Notes: generated from the letters alone by a model not told the origin. A stretch of DNA of 64,000 bases from Psychrobacter sp. NG25 (GCF_015234355.1 NZ_JADGMV010000007.1:100865-164864), one strand, 5' to 3'. Numbered from the stretch's first letter, positions 45,698 to 54,959 are shown. Made by a program: numbers and translations.

Positions 45698-47281
45698 ATG
45701 CGTCTGTCTACTGTTGATTTGCAAAAACGCCTGAACCCCGAGAAACCAAAGGGCTTACCTCTAGCATTGACCGTGCTAATTGCCTTGCTGGCAGGTGCGG
45801 TGTTTATCTTTGCACTCGCGCCCTATGGTGTGTGGCCTGTAGCATTGGTGTCGCCTGCTATTTTATATGCACTATTGATGCCTGATATGAGTGGTAAGCG
45901 TGCTTTTCTTATCGGTCAAGCTTATGGCACAGGGTTATGGTGTGTTGGGGCATTTTGGCTTTACACTTCTATTCATACGTATGGTGCCATTCCAGTATGG
46001 CTTGCGCTACTGATGATTGCCATTATGGGGCTAGGCATGGGCTTGTTCCATGGATTTTTAGCACTGGTTTTCAATCGAGTGGTCGGCCGTCAGCCGTTGT
46101 CCTTTGCCGCGCTTTGGATACTACAAGAGTGGATGAAGACGTGGTTGCTCACTGGATTTCCGTGGCTGTTCGTTGGCTATGCCTTTACAGATCAAGCTTG
46201 GCTGTCATCGCTCGCACCAGTCGCTGGGGTGTTTGCTATCTCGTTCGTTGCTGTATTATTGGCAGCCAGCTTGGTCGAGCTGTTGCGTCGCCGTGGCGGT
46301 TATATGATTCCTTCGATCGCTCTGTTAGTGATTAGCAGCGCGTTATGGCTGATAAATCCACAATGGACCAAGCCAAAAGGTACGCCTGATCTATCGGTAT
46401 CGTTGATTCAAGGTAATATCCCTCAAGACCTAAAATGGTTGAATGAATATCAACTTGAAACCCTTAACATCTATGCAATGTTAACGAGCACAGAGTGGGG
46501 AAGTGATCTTGTGTTATGGCCTGAATCATCGATTCCCATGTCTCAGATAGCCGCGGCTGATTTTATTAATGAGATGGCAAAACTGGCCAATGAGACTGAT
46601 ACGACATGGGTAACTGGTATACCGTATGTAGACCAAGCTGCTTATGATGCCAGCACCGATAAATATGCACCTTTTTATAATAGTGTGATGGCTTTAGGTG
46701 CACAGGGAGAAGGGTTGTATAAAAAACAGCGCTTGGTACCATTTGGTGAGTACATTCCATTCCAAGGGTTACTAGATGTGTTACCTGACTTGGCTGGTAG
46801 TAAAGACATCATGAGCTATAGCCGTGGCAATGACGAGCAGTCACCACTGCGTGTACGTGGTCATAACTTAGGTACGGCAATCTGTTATGAAGTGGCCTAT
46901 CCTGATACCACCCGTAGGAATGCAGTCGGTACGGACTTTTTATTGACGATCTCAAACGATGCATGGTTTGGCAAGTCGGCAGGTCCATTGCAACATTTAC
47001 AGATGGTACAGATGCGTGCATTAGAGAATGGTCGTTGGTTTATGCGTGCGACCAACACAGGCGTCACGGCTATTATCGATCACAAAGGCCATATCGTTGA
47101 GCGTGCGCCGCAGTTTGAGCGCACCGTATTACGAGGCAATGTCCAAGCGCGAGTTGGTAGTACGCCTTATATGCGCTTCGGTAATTATCCTATTTTGTTC
47201 ATTATGGCGCTGCTATTGCTATTAAGCTATTTTGGCAAGCGTGGGGTTGCTCAACTGCGTTTGGGCGCGTCACGCAAATAA
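45698..47281 (+). CDS. lnt: Apolipoprotein N-acyltransferase
   Basis: Lnt adds the third acyl chain to the N-terminal Cys of lipoproteins in the inner membrane. The 527-residue protein has seven to eight membrane segments (first six within 1-220), then a periplasmic nitrilase domain (about 230-490) with the triad Glu276 (LWPESS), Lys343 (KKQRLVPFGEY) and Cys396 (AICYEVAYPD), and a final C-terminal helix. All catalytic residues are present. A short in-frame extension upstream is not needed. Two small lipoproteins and UrtA in this window are potential substrates. Confidence 0.95.
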   Translation: MRLSTVDLQKRLNPEKPKGLPLALTVLIALLAGAVFIFALAPYGVWPVALVSPAILYALLMPDMSGKRAFLIGQAYGTGLWCVGAFWLYTSIHTYGAIPVWLALLMIAIMGLGMGLFHGFLALVFNRVVGRQPLSFAALWILQEWMKTWLLTGFPWLFVGYAFTDQAWLSSLAPVAGVFAISFVAVLLAASLVELLRRRGGYMIPSIALLVISSALWLINPQWTKPKGTPDLSVSLIQGNIPQDLKWLNEYQLETLNIYAMLTSTEWGSDLVLWPESSIPMSQIAAADFINEMAKLANETDTTWVTGIPYVDQAAYDASTDKYAPFYNSVMALGAQGEGLYKKQRLVPFGEYIPFQGLLDVLPDLAGSKDIMSYSRGNDEQSPLRVRGHNLGTAICYEVAYPDTTRRNAVGTDFLLTISNDAWFGKSAGPLQHLQMVQMRALENGRWFMRATNTGVTAIIDHKGHIVERAPQFERTVLRGNVQARVGSTPYMRFGNYPILFIMALLLLLSYFGKRGVAQLRLGASRK

Positions 47282-47422
47282 GAGATGGTGCTCGACTATA
47301 AAAGAGACTGGCAAAATTTGTCGATAATAAATCCTTTAAATACTTAAGGGTTTTAACAAATCGGTACAAATTGCGATATAATAGGCCAATATTTCAAATA
47401 TTTTGTGCAAGGTGGATCAGGT

Positions 47423-47842
47423 ATGTCAGAAGGTATCGTCAATAACAATCCAAAAAAAGAGCTGTTATACACTTTAGGTGGCATTGCCTTGTTTTTAGGT
47501 ATTGTCTTACTTATTGGTGTTTCTGGATTTTTACGTCCAGCAGGACAGCACATTACTGTTCAGACTGCTGAAGAATTAGCCGCTGCTGCGCCAGCTGATG
47601 AAACAGCACCAGCAGAAACTGACACTGCAGCAGATGCAACTGTCACGCCAGCCACAGATGCTGGAGATTCTACTGCTGAAGGTTCTACTGACAGCGCAGT
47701 AGTGACTGCCGAAGCAGGTACCGCGACTGCCTCTGGCACCGTAAGCCAAACTGCTGTGGCTGATGCTGACTTGACCGCAGAGCAAGCGGACGGTGATTTG
47801 GAAGCTGGCGACGCAGCTGATGATACGGCAGCGGCACAGTAG
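47423..47842 (+). CDS. Small single-pass membrane protein with acidic Ala/Thr-rich tail
   Basis: The 139-residue product has about 15 polar residues, one membrane helix (about 18-40, LYTLGGIALFLGIVLLIGVSG), and a periplasmic-looking tail of about 95 residues made almost only of Ala, Asp, Glu, Thr, Val and Gly. No domain is recognisable. The tail resembles in composition that of the lipoprotein at 18018. ATG at 47423 is preceded by AAGGTGG; the longer frame starting at 47405 uses a non-ATG codon. It follows lnt by 141 bases and could be in the same transcript. Confidence 0.65.
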   Translation: MSEGIVNNNPKKELLYTLGGIALFLGIVLLIGVSGFLRPAGQHITVQTAEELAAAAPADETAPAETDTAADATVTPATDAGDSTAEGSTDSAVVTAEAGTATASGTVSQTAVADADLTAEQADGDLEAGDAADDTAAAQ

Positions 47843-47882
47843 TCTGTAGCATGGTCATTTTGACCTAATAGTGCTACTTAGC

Positions 47883-47927
47883 TATCAAGTGATAGGTATT
47901 CAAGTAACAGATATTCAAGTGACAGCA
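47883..47927 (+). repeat. Threefold imperfect 15-bp tandem repeat
   Basis: Three units of the form ATTCAAGTRACAGAT follow one another at 15-base steps (47883, 47898 and 47913), 40 bases after the stop codon of the small membrane protein. The second and third differ at two positions. Confidence 0.75.
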
Positions 47928-47979
47928 TTATGAAGTCTTTATCAACAGTGCTATAAGTATAATAGTAGTGTCTTCGAGA

Positions 47980-48030
47980 CCCATAAAAAAAGCCCGTTCT
48001 CAACTATTGAGAACGGGCTTTTTTTATGGG
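47980..48030 (+). terminator. Perfect 24-bp stem terminator
   Basis: CCCATAAAAAAAGCCCGTTC and TCAA (47980-48003) are the exact complement of 48007-48030 around a three-base loop, with the T-run inside the right arm. It isolates the peptide-transporter gene. Confidence 0.9.
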
Positions 48031-48165
48031 TAATTGTGTAATTTTTAACCAATTTTTTCTTTACTTGAATATAACCAAGTGCAACAATACTTCGCCTATA
48101 TGACCGCTCATCGCAATAAATAGGGGCTTGGTCATTACCAATATGATCTTTAAAGGAATAAAGTT

Positions 48166-49734
48166 ATGGGCACAGAAACACGATCGGGGGCTCATGCTGC
48201 TGAATTAGACGCACTAGATACTGGCTTTATGGGGCATCCAACGCCGCTACGGCCATTGTTTTTCACTGAGATGTGGGAGCGGTTTTCTTATTATAGTATT
48301 CGCCCGCTACTGGTCTTATTTATGGTGGCGACGGTAGGTAGTGGTGGTTTTGGTTTTGATGAAGTCACCGCTTCTGCTATCTACGGTATTTTCGCGGGTT
48401 CGTTGTACTTGGCTGCTGTACCTGGGGGCTGGCTAGCGGATAACTGGCTAGGTCAGGAGAGAGCACTGTGGTGGGGCAGTATTATTATTGCCCTTGGTCA
48501 TTTGTGTATTGCACTCTCCTCTATGTTTGGCATGACACTGTTCTTTGTCGGTTTAATCTGTATCGTCTTGGGCTCAGGATTATTTAAGACCTGTATCTCA
48601 GTGATGGTGGGGGCTTTATACCCTAAAGGTGACTCTCGCCGTGATGGCGGTTTTACCTTGTTCTATATGGGTATTAACATCGGCGCGCTATTGGCGGCAC
48701 TGATCGTTGGTGTCTTCAAAGAAAAAGGCATGTGGCATGTCGGCTTTGGCGTCGGTGGTTTAGGGATGCTCGTGTCCTTGCTCATATATCGTTTCGTCGC
48801 GCAAAAGAACTTGACGCGTTATGCACGAGCTAAAGGTATCACTGCCGAGTGGGAAAAATCTAATGATCAATACAAAAATGTCGGTCGCTGGGTTGGTGGT
48901 TTTTTAGCGTTATTAGTAGCCGTAGTGCTATTGATTTCTACAGGAATGATATCGTTCAATCCTGAGATGGTCGCAGAGTATATGACTTATATCATTGCTG
49001 CGGTGGTCATCCTGTACTTTGCTATTATGTTCATTTCACCTAAGCTAGATAAGACTGATAAGCTGCGTTTGTTGATTTGCTTTATCTTAATTATTGGTTC
49101 GACGCTGTTTTGGTCGAGCTTTGAGCAGCAGCCGACGTCTTTTAACTTGTTTGCTGATCGTTATACTGATCTGAATGTATTAGGGTTTGAAGTACCTAGC
49201 ATTTGGTTCCAGTCATTGAACCCACTATTTATTTTAATATTGGCACCTATCATCAGTATCATCTGGGTCAAGCTTGGTAATAGAGGTCTTGAGCCTAGCA
49301 GTATGGCCAAGTTCGCACTGGGTATGCTGCTCGCAGCGGCAGGTTTTGCCTTAATGATTTTTGCTTCAAAAAGCATCTTAGCGCCTGGTGCTGGCTTGGC
49401 ATCGCCACTATGGTTGGTAGGTAGTTTATTATTATTGACGCTAGGTGAGTTAGCATTAAGCCCAGTGGGTTTGTCTGCGATGACGAAGCTGGCGCCAGAA
49501 GGCATGCAAGGTCAAATGATGGGCCTATTCTTTGCTTCTATTGCCATGGGTAACTTGGTTGCGGCCTTCTTTGGTGGTCATGTATCTGCTGACAAAATCG
49601 AAGGGTTGCCAGGTCTATTTACAACCATGACAATATTTTTGGTGGTTACCGCGATATTCTTGCTGATATTAGCAAAACCTATCAATAAAATGCTTAAAGA
49701 TAGTGAGCGTGAGAAACAGCTAGCCAAACAATAA
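48166..49734 (+). CDS. POT/PTR2 family proton-dependent oligopeptide transporter
   Basis: The 522-residue MFS-type permease has the POT signature FTEMWERFSYYSIRPLLVLF (ExxERF, proton and peptide coupling; about 29-48), GGWLADNWLGQERALWWGS (loop 2-3), FKTCISVMVGALYPKGDSRRDGGFTLFYMGIN, and FSSFEQQPTSFNLFADR-type residues after helix 7. About 14 membrane helices are predicted. It imports di- and tripeptides with protons. The DtpA/YjdL-type subgroup cannot be fixed. Single gene bounded by a terminator upstream and repeat copy 3 downstream; with the following peptidase it forms a peptide-use neighbourhood. Confidence 0.92.
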   Translation: MGTETRSGAHAAELDALDTGFMGHPTPLRPLFFTEMWERFSYYSIRPLLVLFMVATVGSGGFGFDEVTASAIYGIFAGSLYLAAVPGGWLADNWLGQERALWWGSIIIALGHLCIALSSMFGMTLFFVGLICIVLGSGLFKTCISVMVGALYPKGDSRRDGGFTLFYMGINIGALLAALIVGVFKEKGMWHVGFGVGGLGMLVSLLIYRFVAQKNLTRYARAKGITAEWEKSNDQYKNVGRWVGGFLALLVAVVLLISTGMISFNPEMVAEYMTYIIAAVVILYFAIMFISPKLDKTDKLRLLICFILIIGSTLFWSSFEQQPTSFNLFADRYTDLNVLGFEVPSIWFQSLNPLFILILAPIISIIWVKLGNRGLEPSSMAKFALGMLLAAAGFALMIFASKSILAPGAGLASPLWLVGSLLLLTLGELALSPVGLSAMTKLAPEGMQGQMMGLFFASIAMGNLVAAFFGGHVSADKIEGLPGLFTTMTIFLVVTAIFLLILAKPINKMLKDSEREKQLAKQ

Positions 49735-49736
49735 GG

Positions 49737-49843
49737 TATAGTCTACCCACTATAAAACCGCTACAGCGTCAACCTCGCTAACCATACGAATGTATAGCTT
49801 GCACTCGGTTTTCTTGTATCGATATTATTTTGGATTAACTATA
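49737..49843. repeat. 108-bp intergenic repeat, copy 3
   Basis: The element begins TATAGTC two bases after the transporter stop codon and ends AACTATA (one difference from GACTATA). CTTGTATC is at 49813-49820, 16 bases before the right end, as in the other copies. GCTACAGCGTCAACCTCGCT and TTGCACTCGG are shared with copies 1 and 2 with scattered changes. Confidence 0.65.
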
Positions 49844-49892
49844 GGCTGATATACATTTGTGAATAACAACAGTACAAGTGACGTATGATGAG

Positions 49893-49930
49893 ACGTGTTA
49901 CCATAATTGGTAGCACGTTTTATTGTTTTA
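49893..49930 (+). terminator. Terminator-like hairpin after the transporter gene
   Basis: ACGTGTTACCA, TAAT and TGGTAGCACGT pair with one G-U wobble and are followed by TTTATTGTTTTA. Confidence 0.7.
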
Positions 49931-50023
49931 ATTGGAGAGGTATTTCTCTTGCGCCATTGAAACCCTGTTATCTGCCCAAACATCTAATGGTGTGCTGTTG
50001 TGATACGATTCTGCTTTAGCCAT
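49928..50023 (-). CDS. Possible 31-residue small protein
   Basis: An ATG at 50023 with AGGAAG six bases upstream opens a 31-codon frame ending TAA; the product begins MAKAESYHNSTPLDVWADNR and ends YLSN. Composition is protein-like with no hydrophobic helix. I recognise no family. It could be a real microprotein or the surviving N-terminus of a lost gene. No convincing promoter is visible upstream. Confidence 0.35.
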   Translation of the reverse strand: MAKAESYHNSTPLDVWADNRVSMAQEKYLSN

Positions 50024-50232
50024 AGGTAGCTTCCTGTATCTGGCTATTGGCAAACCTTTAACTCTTAAACGATTGAATGTAACTGACTCTAATTCTAATA
50101 ATAATCGGTCAATGAATGCTTAAAATGGTTCCACTCGAATAAGACGATTATCCATAGTCGCCGCACAGTAATAACTTTCTAAATCTAATTTCTCCAAAAT
50201 TAATTGCTCTACCTCTAATAAGGACACCTTTA

Positions 50233-52050
50233 ATGAATAAACAAACCATCCATGATCGTATCGATAGTCTGCGTCAGACAATCGCGGCACAAGACCTGAC
50301 GGCGATTATCGTCCCGTCTGCTGATCCACATTTATCTGAGTACTTGCCTGAATATTGGCAAGCACGCTTATGGCTGTCAGGATTCACAGGTTCGGTCGGT
50401 ACGCTTGTCGTGACTGCTGACTTTGCTGGTCTGTGGACAGACAGTCGTTATTGGGTACACGCTGCGGATCAGTTAGAAGGCACAGGTATTACTTTAGAGA
50501 AGCTTGCGCCAGGTCAGCCGAATCATATTGATTGGCTAGCTGAGCATTTACAAGAAGGTGATAGTGTCGCAGTCGATGGCAATGTGTTGTCTATCGCTGA
50601 GCAGGATCGATTGTTGAATGCATTTGATGCCAATGACATTACTTTAATTACTGAGCGTGACGTGTTGACAGAGATATGGTCAGATCGTCCGGCACTACCA
50701 GCCGCTAATTTGTATCAACATGATGAACAATTTCTTGCTCAGTCTGCCACCTCAAAACTTGCCGCTGTGCGTGCAGGTATGGCAGAGGCAGGAGCGACGC
50801 ATCATTTACTCTCAAGTTTAGATGACATCGCATGGTTGACCAACTTACGCGGTGCTGACGTTGATTACAACCCTGTGTTTTTGTCACACATGCTCATCAG
50901 TGAAAATGACGCGACGTTGTTTATCGATAGCAATAAAGTCAGTGCTGATATCGCCACAGCCCTAAAAGATAGCGGTATCACGATTGCTGATTATGATGCC
51001 GTACAAGAGGCATTGAGCGCCTTGACGCCAGAAGACTTATTGTTATTAGATCCAAGTAAGGTTGCAGTCGGTACGCTATCGAAGATGGCAGACGGTATCG
51101 GCTTTATTGAGCAAATGGCGCCAAGTACGTTACTCAAATCTGTTAAAGCTGATGCTGATATCGATCATGTGCGTGAAGCCATGCGTCAAGACGGTGCTGC
51201 CTTAGCTGAATTTTTTGCGACATTTGAGCAGCGCCTAGCAAACGGTGAGCGTTTAAGTGAGTTAGACGTGGATAGCATGCTAATCGATGTACGTAGTCAG
51301 CAGCTACACTATGTATCGCCAAGCTTTCCAACGATTGCAGGTTTTAATGAAAACGGTGCGTTGCCACATTACCGCGCAACACCAGAAAAATTCAGCTACC
51401 TTGATGTGGCCGAGGGCGAGGGTGGATTACTACTGATTGATTCAGGCGCGCAATACCAAAACGGAACGACTGATATTACTCGCGTGGTCGGTATCGGACA
51501 AGTCAATTCTGAGCATAAGCGTGACTTTACCACAGTGCTAAAAGCTCATATTGCATTAGCAAAAGCACATTTTCCTGACGGTATCGCTTCACCTTTAATC
51601 GATGCTATCTGCCGTGCACCTCTATGGCAGGCACAGATGGACTATGGTCATGGTACCGGTCATGGGGTTGGTTACTTCTTAAACGTTCATGAAGGTCCAC
51701 AAGTCATTGCCTATAGTGCCAGTACGCCAAAAGAGCGTGCGATGAAAGAAGGTATGATCTCAAGTAATGAGCCAGGTCTATACCGTGAAGGAAAGTGGGG
51801 CATTCGCATAGAAAATCTAATGGTTAATACGCGTGTGGCAAGCCCTACCGAGACAGAGTTTGGTGAATTCTTAAACTTTGAAACCGTTACTTACTGTCCG
51901 ATTGATACTCGTTTGATTGAGCCGTCATTGTTAAATCAAGTAGAGATTGACTGGCTCAACGATTATCACAGCCAAGTTTATGCAGAGCTAAAAGACCGTG
52001 TCGACGGCGCAGCACTTGAGTGGCTAACTGAGCGTACGCAGGCTATTTAA
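50233..52050 (+). CDS. Xaa-Pro aminopeptidase, large (aminopeptidase P, M24B)
   Basis: The 605-residue enzyme cleaves the N-terminal residue from Xaa-Pro peptides. It has two creatinase-like N-terminal domains (about 1-150 and 155-310: DRIDSLRQTIAAQDLTAIIVPSADPHLSEY, LLSSLDDIAWLTNLRGADV) and the M24 pita-bread domain with metal ligands Asp (DSGAQYQNGTTDITR), His (YGHGTGHGVGYFLNVHEGP) and Glu (SNEPGLYREGKWGIRIEN). Length matches the eukaryote-like XPNPEP1 form rather than the 440-residue PepP. ATG 50233; A-rich upstream. Downstream terminator at 52078. Confidence 0.93.
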   Translation: MNKQTIHDRIDSLRQTIAAQDLTAIIVPSADPHLSEYLPEYWQARLWLSGFTGSVGTLVVTADFAGLWTDSRYWVHAADQLEGTGITLEKLAPGQPNHIDWLAEHLQEGDSVAVDGNVLSIAEQDRLLNAFDANDITLITERDVLTEIWSDRPALPAANLYQHDEQFLAQSATSKLAAVRAGMAEAGATHHLLSSLDDIAWLTNLRGADVDYNPVFLSHMLISENDATLFIDSNKVSADIATALKDSGITIADYDAVQEALSALTPEDLLLLDPSKVAVGTLSKMADGIGFIEQMAPSTLLKSVKADADIDHVREAMRQDGAALAEFFATFEQRLANGERLSELDVDSMLIDVRSQQLHYVSPSFPTIAGFNENGALPHYRATPEKFSYLDVAEGEGGLLLIDSGAQYQNGTTDITRVVGIGQVNSEHKRDFTTVLKAHIALAKAHFPDGIASPLIDAICRAPLWQAQMDYGHGTGHGVGYFLNVHEGPQVIAYSASTPKERAMKEGMISSNEPGLYREGKWGIRIENLMVNTRVASPTETEFGEFLNFETVTYCPIDTRLIEPSLLNQVEIDWLNDYHSQVYAELKDRVDGAALEWLTERTQAI

Positions 52051-52077
52051 AGTAAAGGCCTATATCTGCGAATCTAA

Positions 52078-52120
52078 AATAGAAAAAGCCCTGTAAATTA
52101 CTTACAGGGCTTTTTCTATT
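52078..52120. terminator. Bidirectional terminator, aminopeptidase / coiled-coil gene
   Basis: Nineteen-base perfect arms AATAGAAAAAGCCCTGTAA and their complement flank a five-base loop, with A and T runs for both converging genes. Confidence 0.9.
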
Positions 52121-52141
52121 GGAACACAGCATTTAGCTTCG

Positions 52142-52984
52142 TTATGATTCTTTATTGGTCTGTGATTTATTTTGCTCGCTCAGATTTTGGATGACTTCAG
52201 CATGTAGCCAAGACTTTAAGTTTTCAGACATCAGCATCATTTGCTCACTGAGGTAATCATCAATCTGCATCTCAAGCTCACGAATCAGTTCTTGATGCGT
52301 GGCACTCAGTTTGGCGTCTTTTAATGCCAACTTGATGGCAGTACTGGCTTTATCGTTAACGGCTTTAATAGCGCTATCATTTTTAACGCTGCTATCATTA
52401 CCAACCGTATTGTCTTCAACAGCGTTCGCATGTTCGCTGATGGTTTTATGGCTCACCATATGATTTTCAGTAGCCACACTTTGGGTATTATTTTTTTCAG
52501 AGTTATCAGTAATGCTATTATTATCTGCTTTGTCTGCAGTTTTCATCTCAATCGCTACTGGCTTGTCATCATTGCGCTTATCAGCGGCTAACGTTGTATT
52601 CTTTTCTTGTTCTTTTTGTGCGTACTCTGCTTCTTCACGCAGCTTGGCCTCTTCTTTCAACTTAGCTTCTTCTTTGAGCTTGGCATCCTCTGCCGCTTTT
52701 ATTTTCTGTGCTTCTTCAATACGTTGTTGTTCAGCAGCTGCACGCGCTTGCTCTTGTTTATCGGCAATGGCCTTCGCAATCGCTTGCTCGGCTTCGTGGT
52801 TTTCGTAGAGCTCATCGATATGAGCATCTAAATCATGGGTTTGAAATTCAAAGCTCTCAAAAGGTGTATCGCTTTGCAATAAAGTAGTGATGTCTTTTAG
52901 CTCTTGAGTAATAGCTGCGCGGATGGGTTCAGGCGCACACGTCCAGCGTTGGTAAAACTGATGGGAAAATGAGTAGCTTGACAT
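52142..52984 (-). CDS. Coiled-coil cytoplasmic protein of unknown function
   Basis: The 280-residue product begins MSSYSFSHQFYQRWTCAPEP, then has a short ordered helical region (about 15-70), a long charged coiled coil (about 60-140) with three near copies of KLKEEA, a polar Asn/Asp/Ser/Thr-rich disordered segment (about 140-210) and a final helical part (about 210-275) with acidic and amphipathic helices. No signal peptide or membrane helix. I do not recognise the family; it could be a structural or phasin-like protein. An ATG four codons upstream (52996) is possible; GGAAGA favours 52984. Confidence 0.65.
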   Translation of the reverse strand: MSSYSFSHQFYQRWTCAPEPIRAAITQELKDITTLLQSDTPFESFEFQTHDLDAHIDELYENHEAEQAIAKAIADKQEQARAAAEQQRIEEAQKIKAAEDAKLKEEAKLKEEAKLREEAEYAQKEQEKNTTLAADKRNDDKPVAIEMKTADKADNNSITDNSEKNNTQSVATENHMVSHKTISEHANAVEDNTVGNDSSVKNDSAIKAVNDKASTAIKLALKDAKLSATHQELIRELEMQIDDYLSEQMMLMSENLKSWLHAEVIQNLSEQNKSQTNKES

Positions 52985-53118
52985 GGTATCTTCCATAAAT
53001 GTTCCAAAAATTACCCCTTATCATACGCAAGTATAATAAGGGGCTGCAAGTGGACAAACGTAGTCAGTCTGACGGTATCGTTACATTTTCGCTCTTAAGA
53101 CATTATGATCGACTGCTT

Positions 53119-54471
53119 TTATGACCATTTTGCAAAAATCAACGAACCGTTAGTGCCACCAAAGCCAAAGCTATTAGATACCGCATATTGCAAGTTGTCG
53201 ACTTTACGTGATTGGTTGGCCACATAGTCGAGGTTGCAATTGTCTTCGAGATTATCCAAGTTAATGGTAGGTGGTACATGCTGATGCTGAAGCGCCATAA
53301 CAGTGAAAATAGCTTCAATACCGCCCGCAGCGCCAAGCAAATGGCCTGTCATAGACTTGGTTGAGCTGACCAATATGGTGTTTTTAACTGCTGAAAAAAC
53401 GGTTTCGATAGCCAGTGATTCGGCGACATCGCCAGCGGGTGTGCTGGTACCATGTGCATTGACATAACCCACGCAAGACGCCTCGATACCCGCATCATGA
53501 ATTGCATTTTGCATGGCACGTGCAGCACCGCTACCGTCTTCTGGTGGCGAGGTAATGTGGCTGGCGTCATCACTCATGCCAAACCCAACCAGTTCTGCCA
53601 ATATCGTCGCACCACGTGCTTTAGCATGAGCAAGGCTTTCTAATACCATTACACCAGCACCATCACCAAGTACAAAACCATCACGGTCTTTATCAAAAGG
53701 ACGAGAGGCTTTGGTTGGTTCATCATTGCGTGTTGATAATGCATGCATCGCGGCAAAACCAGACATACCTAAAGGACTTGAGCCTTTTTCACTACCACCT
53801 GCCAGCATGACATCGGCATCACCATGTGCAATCAATCGCGCTGCTAAACCAATGGCGTGCGTTGAGGTCGTACAGGCTGTTGATGTGGCAAGGTTAGGGC
53901 CTTTTAGCTTATGTTTGATGGCCACCAGACCGGCTGCCATATTTACAATAGAGCCAGGAATAATAAAAGGCGATACTTTTTTTGGCCCATGAGCATTGAG
54001 GGTCGCACAGCTGTTTTCGATGGTTTGAATACCGCCAATACCTGATCCAATAATCACGCCAAAACGTTCTTGGTCGACATTTTTAACGGGCGCATCAGCG
54101 GCACCAATCTCATCGATGAAGCCAGCATCATGTAAGGCCATGGTAGTTGCGCCGATGGCATAATGCATAAACTCATCATAGCGGCGCGCATCTTTTGCAT
54201 TCATATATTGCTTGGCATCGAAGTCTTTGACTACACCAGCAATTTGAGCGCGGTATTCTGTGGCATCAAAATGAGTGATAGGTGCGATACCACTTACGCC
54301 ATCCAGCAGGTTTGCCCATGTACTCTCAAGATCTAGACCCAGTGGTGTGATGGCTCCCATACCGGTAACGACCACTCGAGTGTCATCGTCGCGCTCATAA
54401 TGAGGCTTTTTTGGACGGCGCTTTGTGCCAGTCGTCGTCGGTGATGTGGCTGTATTGATGTCTTGGCTCAT
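53119..54471 (-). CDS. Beta-ketoacyl-ACP synthase II (FabF-like), stand-alone
   Basis: The 450-residue condensing enzyme extends acyl-ACP with malonyl-ACP. The catalytic triad is Cys200 (TSTACTTSTHAIG), His340 (VNAHGTSTPAGD) and His377 (STKSMTGHLLGAAGG), and the C-terminus NSFGFGGTNGSLIFAK is typical of FabF. There is a 30-residue basic, Thr-rich N-terminal extension compared with E. coli FabF, and no acpP, fabD or fabG next to it, so it may be a secondary FabF with a specialised role. An operator-like array lies upstream. Confidence 0.9.
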   Translation of the reverse strand: MSQDINTATSPTTTGTKRRPKKPHYERDDDTRVVVTGMGAITPLGLDLESTWANLLDGVSGIAPITHFDATEYRAQIAGVVKDFDAKQYMNAKDARRYDEFMHYAIGATTMALHDAGFIDEIGAADAPVKNVDQERFGVIIGSGIGGIQTIENSCATLNAHGPKKVSPFIIPGSIVNMAAGLVAIKHKLKGPNLATSTACTTSTHAIGLAARLIAHGDADVMLAGGSEKGSSPLGMSGFAAMHALSTRNDEPTKASRPFDKDRDGFVLGDGAGVMVLESLAHAKARGATILAELVGFGMSDDASHITSPPEDGSGAARAMQNAIHDAGIEASCVGYVNAHGTSTPAGDVAESLAIETVFSAVKNTILVSSTKSMTGHLLGAAGGIEAIFTVMALQHQHVPPTINLDNLEDNCNLDYVANQSRKVDNLQYAVSNSFGFGGTNGSLIFAKWS

Positions 54472-54608
54472 GCTATATGTCCTGTACTTGCGTTCCTAAA
54501 AGGATGGTTTTTTCTGATATTATTTGATTGCGCTGTCGTCATATCGTTTGTTACTGTCGCGTTATACTCTTTATAGCGTCATACATGCATTTTTACAACC
54601 ATTATAAA

Positions 54609-54640
54609 ACACTTAAGTGTACATATGTAAACTTAAGTGT
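54609..54640. promoter_or_regulatory. Operator-like palindrome array upstream of fabF-like gene
   Basis: ACTTAAGTGT occurs at 54611-54620 and 54631-54640, exactly 20 bases apart. The first is part of a perfect palindrome ACACTTAAGTGT; between them is a further palindrome TACATATGTA (54620-54629). Centres are therefore spaced near 10 bases, on one helix face. It lies 140 bases upstream of the fabF-like start and is a good candidate for binding a TetR-like dimer pair. The rest of 54472-54959 is AT-rich with no ORF. Confidence 0.5.
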
Positions 54641-54959
54641 AGTGTACTTGCGAAGCCTAACGAGTGTAGCAAAGGCTATCTGTTATTTTAGCTACCTGCT
54701 GTTCTAGGTATCTATTGCTTTAATAGTATAACGGTATTGCTGATGACTGCCTATACTTTGACTATGCAGTTTATCCACGATAATGCCGTTATTATCTAAG
54801 GTAAAGACCTTGTATTGTTGCCTCGCTAAATATACTCATGTATCACTTATACTGGATTTATTTATATCAATGTACCGAGGATATCAATATATCCATGATT
54901 TATGGTACAGGCGATAGCAACACGTGCTAGTGAGACCAGTAGTATGGTAATCAGTGCTA

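Noticed and set aside
54807..54840. Possible degenerate repeat copy near CTTGTATTG with CCTCGCTAA
   Set aside because: The blocks are in the wrong order relative to the three clear copies and no end repeats are found.
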